Below, piece by piece: positions 33,619 through 42,551 of a stretch of 64,000 nt of DNA. A model generated the notes under the pieces. The model ran no database searches. It was not told where the DNA came from and saw nothing but the letters and a program-made list of their open reading frames with translations. How positions within the stretch are numbered: position 1 is the first letter of the stretch; every line of letters begins with the position of its first letter. Made by a program: the position numbers and the translations under genes. Source of the DNA: an uncultured Eubacteriales bacterium (GTDB lineage: Bacteria; Bacillota; Clostridia; Christensenellales; Aristaeellaceae); assembly GCA_902764875.1 (NCBI GenBank), contig CACWXP010000005.1, positions 62,001 to 126,000 of the forward strand, given 5' to 3'.

Positions 33619-35583
33619 TTACTTTCTGCCGGCCCGGCGGCGGCGGGTTGCTTCCTGCGTGGTCTGGGGAGCGTTTTCCGCTTCGATTTTTACCGTTTCA
33701 TCCGCCTCTGCGGTTTCCTGGACCGTCTCCTGCGCCGCCTCTTCTGCCGCCCCGGCCGTCTCTTCAACTGCCGCGGCCGTTCCGGCAGCCGCCGCCTGGA
33801 CGCTTTCCGTCGGCTCGTCATACAGGCGTTTCAGTGTTTCCGCCATCAGGTCGTCGCTGCCCGCGTCTTTGGTCTCAGCCGCCTGCGGCAGTTCTCCCGC
33901 TTCCGGTGTTCCGGCCGCGTTTGCGCTGCGCTCTTCCTCGCCGCTGACGATCTCGCTCCGTCTTCTTCCCTTCGGGGCAACGCTGTAGTCGCGATACGTG
34001 GCGCCTTCAAGGTGATCCATCGCCTTGTTGCTCTGGCTTCTGCTGTGTCCCCTGCGAACCGCGCCGATCAGCAGCAGCACGCCCAGCACCCCGGCGATCC
34101 CGGCGAAAATCCATTTCGCCGTGTCCGCAGCTGATTCCGCCTGCTTGATCCACTGGGGAGCCGCTGTTTCCTGCGGCAGGGGCATGGTCGCCGGCGCCGG
34201 AGGCGTAACCAGCGGGGCTTCCGTGGGCACAGCCGTCGGCGGCGCGTAAGCGATCGGGATGGTGTTGCTGACAAAGGTAACAACCTGGCCCAGTTCATCC
34301 TTGGCGTTGGCGGTGAACTGGAAGTTGCCCGCCATGGAAATTTCCATGTCCCGGGTCACGGTGCGGCTTGCGCCCGAGGGAATCGTGTCGAAGAAATAGA
34401 CTTCCTTGTCAACCGCCTTCACCGAGATGTTCTTGACTTCAACGGCGCTCTCGTTGTGAACCGTAATCTTGAAACGGACAACGCCGCCGGGAATCCTGTA
34501 TACTTCCGACCGGTCCGCTTCCGCTTCAACGCTCAGCACGATCTGCTTCGTCGGATCCGTGGCCACCACGTGCACCCGGCCTGTGGCGGTTTCAATGGCA
34601 TTTCCATCCGCTCCGTCCGCCTTCACGGCAAACTGCAGGTCGGTGGTTTCCGTTACCGTCAGGTCTTTTTCCAGCGTCAGCGTTTCGCCGGCTTTCACCG
34701 TTTCCCCGGTAAACACTTCGCCCAGGTTCTCGTCCGTCACCGTGACGTTCGTGAAGTCGCCCTTGCCGGAATTCTTCAGCTTCAGCGTCAGCTTCACCGT
34801 GTCTCCGGGCGCGCCGCCCTTCTTGTCGGCCGTCAGCGTTGCGCTCAGGTCCATCGTACCGTATTTGATGGTTCCCGCCTCCACCTTGGAAGAATAGTTC
34901 TTCCCGCCGGCTTTGTAGGTGATGGTTGCTTCGCTGGTCAGATCCTTCGTGCCCATTTTGGTGGTGAACACGAATTTCTTGGTTTCCCCGGGCGCAATGC
35001 TCTTGATCGCGCCGGCCGTGGAGGAAATGGTGTCGTTTTCCTTGATGGTCACGTTCGCCACTTCGGCGGCGCCCGTATTGGAAATCTCGTAAATGACGCT
35101 GACTTCCTGGTTCTTCTGCGCGACGGCAGGCAGGAAAGACCGCTTGATATCCAGCTCCGGCTCCGCGCCGGAATAGCTGATCTTGAAAGACAGCTTCTTG
35201 GCTTTGGTCGTCAGTTCACCCGTTGTTTCGTCCTTCACGGGATAGCGGACATAGAAGGCGATCACTCCTTCTTCCAGTTCCTTCTGGGTCACCTTCCACT
35301 TGCCTTCCCAGTTCCGGCTGCTGCCGGCGGCCAGCGTGGGGGAGCCGAATTCCTCAACCAGGGTCAGATCGGGATAGTACAGCTCGACAGGCCCGGGAAA
35401 ATCCTCGTCACCGGCATTGCGCACGTCAATGGTCACCGTGATTTCCTCCGGCCCGGTGAAGGTATATCCACCCGGGAGCTCACCCTTGCATTCCAGCAGG
35501 CTGCCCGCCGATCCGGAAACGGCAAAAAGCAGCGCCAGGACCATTCCCAGTGCCAGAACCAGCAAAAAGCGTCTTTTGTTCAT
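33619..35583 (-). CDS. Membrane-anchored surface protein with CARDB/DUF11-like repeats
   Basis: About 654 residues: signal peptide MNKRRFLLVLALGMVLALLF, four or five Ig-like repeats of conserved-alanine/glycine beta type (NTGAAEVANVTIKEND, NSGKGDFTNVTVTDEN, NESAVEVKNISVKAVD), one membrane helix (WIFAGIAGVLGVLLLIGAV) near residue 520, and a charged, Ala/Glu-rich cytoplasmic tail ending in RRRRAGRK. The role is unknown; COG1361-like proteins sit on the surface or help assemble it. The chosen ATG lacks a near ribosome site: AGGAGG lies 23 bases upstream, so the true start is uncertain. Confidence 0.75.
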   Translation of the reverse strand: MNKRRFLLVLALGMVLALLFAVSGSAGSLLECKGELPGGYTFTGPEEITVTIDVRNAGDEDFPGPVELYYPDLTLVEEFGSPTLAAGSSRNWEGKWKVTQKELEEGVIAFYVRYPVKDETTGELTTKAKKLSFKISYSGAEPELDIKRSFLPAVAQKNQEVSVIYEISNTGAAEVANVTIKENDTISSTAGAIKSIAPGETKKFVFTTKMGTKDLTSEATITYKAGGKNYSSKVEAGTIKYGTMDLSATLTADKKGGAPGDTVKLTLKLKNSGKGDFTNVTVTDENLGEVFTGETVKAGETLTLEKDLTVTETTDLQFAVKADGADGNAIETATGRVHVVATDPTKQIVLSVEAEADRSEVYRIPGGVVRFKITVHNESAVEVKNISVKAVDKEVYFFDTIPSGASRTVTRDMEISMAGNFQFTANAKDELGQVVTFVSNTIPIAYAPPTAVPTEAPLVTPPAPATMPLPQETAAPQWIKQAESAADTAKWIFAGIAGVLGVLLLIGAVRRGHSRSQSNKAMDHLEGATYRDYSVAPKGRRRSEIVSGEEERSANAAGTPEAGELPQAAETKDAGSDDLMAETLKRLYDEPTESVQAAAAGTAAAVEETAGAAEEAAQETVQETAEADETVKIEAENAPQTTQEATRRRRAGRK

Positions 35584-35699
35584 CTTGTTGCAGAGCCCGC
35601 AGGCTCCCTCCTCCTTCCTCTGCCCAAAGGCATCAGCGGAATTCCCATATAAACAGATATAGGACATCTATATTATTTTACCGGGTAACCCCTGCTCTG

Positions 35700-36587
35700 T
35701 CAAGGGTTCCGTGTTTCTGTCCCCAAAGCTTCCGCAGGCAGTTCGCCAACCGGCAGCGTTTCCGAAAGCTCTGTCTCGTCCATCCGGGTCTGCGCGGCCT
35801 CCGGCATTTCCGAAAGAACCGCCTCGTCCATCCGCGTCTGCAGGGCCTCCGGCTCCGTATAGACAGGCGCCGTCCGCGTCCGCCTGAGGGACGCCGCCGG
35901 CTCTGCCGCCGCGCGAAGGGACTGCGGCAGCCGCACCTTCTTTTTCTTTCCCAGTTTTTCGCGGATGTATTCCATCGTGTCTTCCCATGTAAAAGGCGTG
36001 CAGATCACAGGAATCCGCAGCCACCAGACCGGCGCGTAGAAAAGCACCGTACATTTTTCGGGCCACAGCTGAACCCGCCCGACATCCTTCCACGCAATAT
36101 GATATTCGCTCAGCTTCACAACCCGGGCGTCCCCATCCCCTTCCGGCAACCCCGGTGCCTTCATCCGCAGCATCAGCTTCAGGGGCGTCGGATTCGGAAG
36201 ATACCGGGTTTCATGAACGCCCCGGTTGTCAATCACGAAGTCGCTCAGTTCCTTTCCCCGAAGCAACAGCACCGCAAAAACCACCGCCACCGTCGTCAGC
36301 ATCAGAACCCCCAGCACCGCCGGAAACGCCGAGGAAAGCATTTTCTCAAGCGCCTCAGCCCCGCCGGAGATGCCCTCCAGCAGCAGCACCAGGATCAGGA
36401 TCGCCAGGGCCCCGGGCAGCAGAATGCGCATCACACTGTTCCAGTACATCCAGTCTTTCACCGGCGTACGCTCAATGCACCAGGCTGCGTGCGCGGCGTT
36501 CTTCCCGAGCCGCGTTCCGCATTCGGGGCAGACTTCTCCCGCTTCCACTTCTTTTCCGCAGTGTTTGCAGTATGCCGTCCGCGCCAT
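35700..36587 (-). CDS. Zinc-ribbon membrane protein of unknown function
   Basis: A 295-residue protein. It has an N-terminal zinc ribbon (CKHCGKEVEAGEVCPECG, residues 7-24), then two membrane helices (about 50-70 and 90-110), then a soluble PH-like domain (about 115-220) and a degenerate acidic tail with repeated TRMDE..LSEM/LSE units. GGAGGAAACGGAA precedes the start. I do not recognise a specific family; the layout resembles zinc-ribbon membrane proteins common in Clostridia. Confidence 0.7.
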   Translation of the reverse strand: MARTAYCKHCGKEVEAGEVCPECGTRLGKNAAHAAWCIERTPVKDWMYWNSVMRILLPGALAILILVLLLEGISGGAEALEKMLSSAFPAVLGVLMLTTVAVVFAVLLLRGKELSDFVIDNRGVHETRYLPNPTPLKLMLRMKAPGLPEGDGDARVVKLSEYHIAWKDVGRVQLWPEKCTVLFYAPVWWLRIPVICTPFTWEDTMEYIREKLGKKKKVRLPQSLRAAAEPAASLRRTRTAPVYTEPEALQTRMDEAVLSEMPEAAQTRMDETELSETLPVGELPAEALGTETRNP

Positions 36588-36660
36588 TTCCGTTTCCTCC
36601 GCCCTTCCGGTTCTTCTCCGCTATTGTATCCTCTCCCCCGAAGCTTTTCAAGGCGAACAA

Positions 36661-36707
36661 AAAGAATTCCCGGGGAGAAGTCAAACCACCTCCCCGGGAA
36701 TCCCGTA
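36661..36707 (-). terminator. Intrinsic terminator after the sugar-binding protein gene
   Basis: ATTCCCGGGGAG (36690-36701 arm) pairs with CTCCCCGGGAAT (36666-36677 arm) over 12 bp, followed by TCTTTTTG in the minus direction. It lies 25 bases after the binding-protein stop and marks the end of the glycan locus. Confidence 0.88.
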
Positions 36708-36731
36708 AATCCTAAAACCCAACCCCCGGAA

Positions 36732-38258
36732 TCACCACTGCGCGTTCTTCCACTCTTCGTACTGTTTCTGGGCGGTTTCCACGATCTTTTCGATCCCGGC
36801 GTCCTTCAGCGCTTTCTTTGCGGCTTCAATGCCCTTTTCCGGATCATCCGGATCCACCACGCCGCACAGCAGGGGATTGAAGTATTCCTTCACAACCGCG
36901 TTGACAGCTTCGCTCTCGTCCTTGATCTTTTTCTTGTTCAGCCGGAAGCCGAGACAGCAGGTCTCCGTTGCGTCCTTCGCAAACTCGATCAGCTTGTCGT
37001 TCTTCTCCGGATCCTCGTTCTCCAGCACATACTGCAGCGTAACGTCGCCGACCGTCCAGGCGCCACCGTGCACCGTGTACCATGGCGTATCCGTCAGCGT
37101 TACCTTCTTGCCGTCCAGCTTCGTGTAGTTCTTGCCCTCCACGCCGAAGAGCATCAGGTTCACCAGCGTCGGATCGCTGTGCATCAGGTTCAGGTACTGC
37201 ATCGCCTTGTCAGGGTCGCAGTCGGCCTTCGGAATCGCGAACATGGAGCCGGCGGTATGCGCCGTCACGATGTACTTCGGCTGCATGATGATTTCGCCGA
37301 CATCGAAGGGTTCGTCCTCCGCCTTGTGCTTTTCCGTGTACATTTCAACGGCCTTGATGCTGTTGCCCTTGATGGCCTGGGTAAACACAAGGAAGTCGCC
37401 CTTGCCGAAAAGTTCCTCGGCCGTGCCCTTTTCCATGTTGACGTTCTCGGGGCTGATGTAGCCCTTCTGGACCCAGTCATACATCAGGCGGATGTGTTCC
37501 TCTTCCTCCGGCGTCTCGAAGATACTGTAAACCGTCTCGTCGAATTCGCCGTCTTCGCCCTTGGCCATCTTCATGGCCACCGCGTTGTTCTCCAGGCCCG
37601 ACCAGTCGTTGATCCAGGGCTCGTCCACCCACCGTCCGGGAGGATTCATGTCCATCAGGTAAGGATAGCTGTCCGGATACTTTTCTTTGTATTTCACAAG
37701 CCAGGGCTCCAGGTCTGCCGTGGTCCTGATCTCTCCGTTTTCAAAATCCCATCCGATTTCCTTTGCCCTCGTGGCGTTGACGATGAAGCCCTGGGGAACG
37801 CACAGTTCCTTGTTTGTGGGCACGCCGTAGATATCACCCTTGATCTTGACGCCGTTCCAGAAACCTTCCGGCAGAGAGGCCAGGATTTCCTTGCCGTTCT
37901 GCTCCAGTTCGTCTCCGAGCTGCAGCAGGGCCTTCGCCTCCACCTCGTCGGTGTAGTATTCCCAGTCTGCCGTGAACACCAGGTCCATCTTTGCCTTTTT
38001 CCGGGAATCCTTGTCCGTCAGCACGTCCACGACCTCTGTCTTCCAGTCGTCCCAGGGGACAATATGGAATTTGACGTGCGCGTCCATCAGCGGCTCAATA
38101 TAGTCGTTGATCGCCGCTTCCACATCCGGCTGAACCGCCGCGTCGGCCACATTGCCGACCCAGTAGATGTCCAGCGTGTAGGGTTCCGCCGCAAAAGCGG
38201 CCGGCGCCACCGAAAGAACCATGATCAGCGCCAAAAACAGGGAAAGAATTTTACGCAT
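36732..38258 (-). CDS. Extracellular sugar-binding protein with DUF3502-like C terminus
   Basis: A 508-residue family-1 solute-binding protein: signal peptide MRKILSLFLALIMVLSVAPAAFA, mature start AEPYTLDIYWVGN, and the LplA-like motifs FWNGVKIKGDIYGVPTNKE and a C-terminal helical DUF3502-like end. AAGGAGG lies close upstream of the start; an earlier ATG is unsupported. No lipobox cysteine is present. No cognate MalF/MalG-type permeases are nearby, so it may use permeases encoded elsewhere. It lies after the GH51 gene and is expected to bind oligosaccharides. Confidence 0.88.
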   Translation of the reverse strand: MRKILSLFLALIMVLSVAPAAFAAEPYTLDIYWVGNVADAAVQPDVEAAINDYIEPLMDAHVKFHIVPWDDWKTEVVDVLTDKDSRKKAKMDLVFTADWEYYTDEVEAKALLQLGDELEQNGKEILASLPEGFWNGVKIKGDIYGVPTNKELCVPQGFIVNATRAKEIGWDFENGEIRTTADLEPWLVKYKEKYPDSYPYLMDMNPPGRWVDEPWINDWSGLENNAVAMKMAKGEDGEFDETVYSIFETPEEEEHIRLMYDWVQKGYISPENVNMEKGTAEELFGKGDFLVFTQAIKGNSIKAVEMYTEKHKAEDEPFDVGEIIMQPKYIVTAHTAGSMFAIPKADCDPDKAMQYLNLMHSDPTLVNLMLFGVEGKNYTKLDGKKVTLTDTPWYTVHGGAWTVGDVTLQYVLENEDPEKNDKLIEFAKDATETCCLGFRLNKKKIKDESEAVNAVVKEYFNPLLCGVVDPDDPEKGIEAAKKALKDAGIEKIVETAQKQYEEWKNAQW

Positions 38259-38387
38259 GTACTGTTCCTCCTTATATATTTGCAGTTGCGCAAAGCCATT
38301 TTTGTACTTATACAATAACACATTTTTCCGTTTTGCACAAGCTGCAGTTCCGCACTGGTCCTCCGAACCGCTCTGCGTGATCGTATT

Positions 38388-39854
38388 TTACAATCCGATC
38401 CGGATTTCCGCTACGGAGCAGGCCGGCATTTTCACCAGCAATCCGCCGTCCACAGCCCGAATATCGCTGAAATCCTCCACCTGCAGCGGCGCGCTGTCAA
38501 AGTCGTTGTATGCGTCCATCCTGCCCTGCAGGATTCTGCCCTTCGTCTCCTTCACCGCCGCCTTCAGATCGACGGTCACCTCTTCCGCTGTGTCCGGGCT
38601 CAGGTTGCTCAGCGTCAGGGTAATGATCCCGTCCTTCTCCGAGGCGGAAGCCGTGATCCCGGCAACGGAATGTTCTGCCGTGCCGATCTTCCCGGTCTCG
38701 ATGGCGCAGGCCAGTTCTTTGGCGTCCATGTGGTGCTGATACAGGTCGAAAACATGATAGGTCGGCGTCAGCACCATCTTTTCGCCCTCCGTCAGGATAA
38801 TGGCCTGCAGCACGTTCACCGTCTGGGCGATATTCGCCATGAACACCCGGTCGCAGTGACGGTTGAAAATATCCAGGTGCACCGCCGCCACCATCGCGTC
38901 CCGCATGGTGTTCTGCTGATACAGGAATCCGGGATTGGTGCCGGGTTCCACCTCAAACCAGTTGCCCCATTCATCGATAATCAGTCCGACCCGCTTGTCC
39001 GGGTCGTATTTGTCCATGATCTCCGCGTGCAGGCCGATCTTCCGTTCCATGTCCGCTGCGATGGCCATCGTCTCAAAGTAATCCGCTTCGGTGAACTTTG
39101 TGGCGCTGTTTTTATGGTCCCATCCGCCGGGAATCGTATAGCTGTGCATACTCAGCCCGTCCATGCAGAACGCGGCGTTCTTCATCAGAACCTCTGTCCA
39201 TTCCGTGTTCACGTCGCTCGGTCCGCAGGCGATTTTATAGAGTTTGTGGTCTCCGTACTGCCGGCAGAAGTTCTGATACCGGCGGTATACGTCCGCGTAG
39301 TATTCCGGCCGCATGATGCCGCCGCAGCCCCAGCTTTCGTTGCCCACGCCCCAGAACCGCACGCCCCAGCTGTCCTGCCGGCCGTTGGTCCGCCGTTCGC
39401 GCACAACAGTGGAATCCCCGTCCGAGTTCAGGTATTCAACCCATTCGCTCATCTCCTGGGCCGTTCCGCTGCCGACGTTGCCCGTGATATACGGTTCGCA
39501 CCCGACCTGCCTGCAAAGTTCCAGGAATTCATGGGTGCCGAAGGAATTGTCCTCCGTCACCCCGCCCCAGTTGGTGTTCACCATGTTCCGGCGCTTCTCC
39601 TGCGGTCCGATGCCGTCCCGCCAGTGATATTCGTCCGCAAAACATCCGCCCGGCCAGCGCAGCACAGGCAGGTGAATGGCTTTCATCGCTTCCACCACGT
39701 CCGACCGGATGCCTTCCGTGTTCGGGATCGGGCTGTCCTTTCCGACGAAGATCCCGCCGTAGATGCAATGCCCCAGATGTTCCGCGAAATGCCCGTAAAT
39801 ATACTTTGAAATCGTTCCCGCCGAAGATTCCCTGCTGATCGAAATTTTTGTCAT
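38388..39854 (-). CDS. GH51 alpha-L-arabinofuranosidase
   Basis: A 488-residue GH51 enzyme without signal peptide, so it acts in the cytosol. The catalytic acid/base is Glu173 ([11 protein letters not shown]) and the nucleophile Glu295 ([10 protein letters not shown]). N-terminal [17 protein letters not shown] and [13 protein letters not shown] are the family hallmarks. It removes L-arabinofuranosyl branches from imported arabinoxylo- or arabino-oligosaccharides. AGGAGG lies upstream. It follows the beta-mannosidase gene by 84 bases. Confidence 0.95.
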   Translation of the reverse strand: MTKISISRESSAGTISKYIYGHFAEHLGHCIYGGIFVGKDSPIPNTEGIRSDVVEAMKAIHLPVLRWPGGCFADEYHWRDGIGPQEKRRNMVNTNWGGVTEDNSFGTHEFLELCRQVGCEPYITGNVGSGTAQEMSEWVEYLNSDGDSTVVRERRTNGRQDSWGVRFWGVGNESWGCGGIMRPEYYADVYRRYQNFCRQYGDHKLYKIACGPSDVNTEWTEVLMKNAAFCMDGLSMHSYTIPGGWDHKNSATKFTEADYFETMAIAADMERKIGLHAEIMDKYDPDKRVGLIIDEWGNWFEVEPGTNPGFLYQQNTMRDAMVAAVHLDIFNRHCDRVFMANIAQTVNVLQAIILTEGEKMVLTPTYHVFDLYQHHMDAKELACAIETGKIGTAEHSVAGITASASEKDGIITLTLSNLSPDTAEEVTVDLKAAVKETKGRILQGRMDAYNDFDSAPLQVEDFSDIRAVDGGLLVKMPACSVAEIRIGL

Positions 39855-39938
39855 CCTGCTGTTCCTCCTCCGTAATATTGGCCTATGGGCCTATGGGGCG
39901 CAGGCTCCTCCACTGCCGCGCCGCAGCGCGGCCGCCTG

Positions 39939-42371
39939 TCACCGGATATCATAGACGCTTCGGACTTTCACGTTCTCCGCCTTCCCGCGCAGCACCCGAA
40001 TTCGCCGCGTACCGGCGTTCATGTCAAAGAAGTTGTCCTCCACCAGCACGTCCGCCCCGCACTGAATCTCCACGCTCCGGGCATAAGCCCCGGCCGTCAC
40101 GACAATCTCGTCCCCTTCGATGCGGGCCTCCAGCTTCGGGTCCTCAAAGCGGAAATGCTTCGGCGCGCAGAACAGCACCGTTCCGTTGCCGACCTCCGCC
40201 CCCGCCTCATCCTCCAGCGAATAGGCAAAATAGCATCCGTAGGTGTCCTCATCACAGAAGTCCATCTTTTCCAGCCACACGACCTCCAGCGCCGGTACCG
40301 TCACGGCGCAGCTGCCTTCCCGGATCACGGAGGCATCCGGCTTCCGCAGGCTCCAGCGCACAGTGCCCCGGAACGTCTCCCGGGTTTCGTTCGAAACGTT
40401 CAGTCTCGCCGATTTCTTCAGCGGGAAAGGCTCCGCGTTCACGTTGGTGTCCTGGGTCAGCGTCCCTTCCTCCTCGCAGGAAATCAGCACCGGCGCGAAG
40501 AACCGCTTTTCGTAGTAGTGCAGCGCCTTCCACCGGCCGAAGTAGTCGATGCTGGCCCAGCTGGTCACCGGCCAGCAGTCGTTCAGCTGCCAGATCAGCG
40601 TGCCCATGCACTGTCCCCGGTGCCGCCGCCAGTGTTCCACGCCGTACTGCATGGCCTGGGCCTGCAGCAGCTGAGACGCGTAAACAAACGCGTCAAAGGA
40701 CGTCGGATACAAATACGTCTGGGACAGATATTCGGCAATCTTCCCGTTGGCGCTGGCGTTCCGCTGATGCTTCTCCATCACATAGGAGAACACGTTCCGG
40801 TCCTCCGGCTCGGTGAAGCTTTCAATCGTCGCCATGCAGGGGAAGGATTGGAATCCGAACTCGCTGGCATAGCGGAAAAGATGGTTTCTGTAGTCGGTGA
40901 AAGGCTTCAGCCCGTGCCACACCGCCCAGTAATGATTGTCCCCCCGGTTCTCCGCGGAAGGCTCGTCAAAGCTGCCGCCGGAGGAGGGGCTGGAGGGCCA
41001 GTAGAAGGTCTGGGGATCCTCTTCCTTCACGATCTTCGGCAGCACGTATTCATACAGCTTGATATAATCCGCGATCAGCCCCTTGCTGTCAACCCACATG
41101 CCATAGGGTACAAAAGACTCGATCTCGTTGTTGCCGCACCACAGCGCCAGGGACGCATGGTGCCGCAGCCGCCGGATGTTGTCCCGGAATTCGGCGCAGA
41201 GATTCTTTTCAAATGCTTCCGTGAAATCATACGCCGCGCAGGCGAACATGAAGTCCTGCCACACCAGCAGCCCCATCTCGTCGCACAGGTCGTAGAAATA
41301 ATCCTCCGGATAATAGCCGCCGCCCCACACGCGGATGGCGTTCATGTGCGCCGCCCGGGCGTCCTCCAGCAGCCGCCGCGTCCGTTCCCGGTTCACTCTG
41401 GGCAGCAGGTTGTCCTCCGGAATATAGTCCGCCCCCATGGCAAACACGTCCAGCCCGTTCACGCAGTGGCAGAAACTCTCGCCCCATTCGTCCTTCTCCC
41501 GCCGGACCGTCATCGTCCGCAGGCCGATCCGCTTCTTCCATGTATCCAGGATCTTTCCGCCGCCGGAAAGCGTTACATCCACGGTGTAAAGCGGCTGCTC
41601 TCCGTATCCGGCGGGCCACCACAGCTGAGGATCCTCAATGGCAATCTCGCAGTCAGCGCCTTCCGCCCGGAATACCTTCCCGTCCGGCGCCGTAACAGCC
41701 ACCGCAACGCCGGTCTCCCCGTCCGTCAGCTGCCGGATCCGGGAAACGATGTGCAGCGTCACCTTCCCGTTGTCGTGATGCTGCAGAACGGAAACGTCCG
41801 AGAGCCGCGCTCTGTCCGCTCCGATCAGCTCGATCTCCCGCCAGATGCCCGCGTCTGGAAGCCGGGGGCCCCAGTCCCAGCCGAACATGCAGTGGGCTTT
41901 CCGCAGATAGGGGAACCCCCGCATCGCGTCGCTGGATCCTTCCAGCGGCTTCTTTTCATAGGCTTCGCGGATAAACTTCGTCGGGGACGCCAGCGTCACC
42001 CGAATTGTGTTCTCCCCTTCATGCAGCAGCGCCTTCACGTCGAATTCCCAGGTGCGGTGCATATTGTCCGCCCGTCCCGCCAATTGTCCGTTGATCTCCA
42101 CGGTGGCCAGCGTGTCCAGCCCGTGGCACCGCAGCCACACCCGGTCGCACGCCAGCAGCTCCGCGGAAACCTCAAAACTCCGGCTGTAGATGAAGTCGTG
42201 CTCCATGATCTTCAGCGCTTCGTTTTCGTTGTCCCGCCAGAAAGGATCCGGAATCAACCCTGCCTTCAGCAGGTCATGGTAAACCGATCCCGGCACATTT
42301 GCCGCCGTCTCCGGAAAAGAACTTTCCGGAATCAGGAGCCGCCAGGCTCCACCAAGAGACTGTTGGATCAT
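39939..42371 (-). CDS. GH2 beta-mannosidase
   Basis: An 810-residue cytosolic GH2 enzyme of the beta-mannosidase branch: sugar-binding N domain with CMFGWDWGPRLPDAGIWREIEL, catalytic barrel with RVWGGGYYPEDYFYDLCDEMG, acid/base Glu416 (GNNEIESF) and nucleophile Glu504 (ASEFGFQSF). It cleaves terminal beta-mannose from manno-oligosaccharides. The 180-bp gap upstream, after the GH3 gene, is A/T-rich and has no clear terminator; a weak promoter may lie there. Confidence 0.95.
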   Translation of the reverse strand: MIQQSLGGAWRLLIPESSFPETAANVPGSVYHDLLKAGLIPDPFWRDNENEALKIMEHDFIYSRSFEVSAELLACDRVWLRCHGLDTLATVEINGQLAGRADNMHRTWEFDVKALLHEGENTIRVTLASPTKFIREAYEKKPLEGSSDAMRGFPYLRKAHCMFGWDWGPRLPDAGIWREIELIGADRARLSDVSVLQHHDNGKVTLHIVSRIRQLTDGETGVAVAVTAPDGKVFRAEGADCEIAIEDPQLWWPAGYGEQPLYTVDVTLSGGGKILDTWKKRIGLRTMTVRREKDEWGESFCHCVNGLDVFAMGADYIPEDNLLPRVNRERTRRLLEDARAAHMNAIRVWGGGYYPEDYFYDLCDEMGLLVWQDFMFACAAYDFTEAFEKNLCAEFRDNIRRLRHHASLALWCGNNEIESFVPYGMWVDSKGLIADYIKLYEYVLPKIVKEEDPQTFYWPSSPSSGGSFDEPSAENRGDNHYWAVWHGLKPFTDYRNHLFRYASEFGFQSFPCMATIESFTEPEDRNVFSYVMEKHQRNASANGKIAEYLSQTYLYPTSFDAFVYASQLLQAQAMQYGVEHWRRHRGQCMGTLIWQLNDCWPVTSWASIDYFGRWKALHYYEKRFFAPVLISCEEEGTLTQDTNVNAEPFPLKKSARLNVSNETRETFRGTVRWSLRKPDASVIREGSCAVTVPALEVVWLEKMDFCDEDTYGCYFAYSLEDEAGAEVGNGTVLFCAPKHFRFEDPKLEARIEGDEIVVTAGAYARSVEIQCGADVLVEDNFFDMNAGTRRIRVLRGKAENVKVRSVYDIR

Positions 42372-42551
42372 ATACTACCTCCAAAAAATCAATGGTTTCC
42401 TCATTTTCCGTATGTTTCCGCAGTATTTCTCAAAAATTCTTGCAAATTCACGAGTATTTCTCAATTATTGCTGTGCAAAATTTGCTGTGTTTTTTCACTC
42501 TTCTCATCTTTTGCCCCGTTTTTGGCCCCCAAAAGCAACAACTGAGAAACC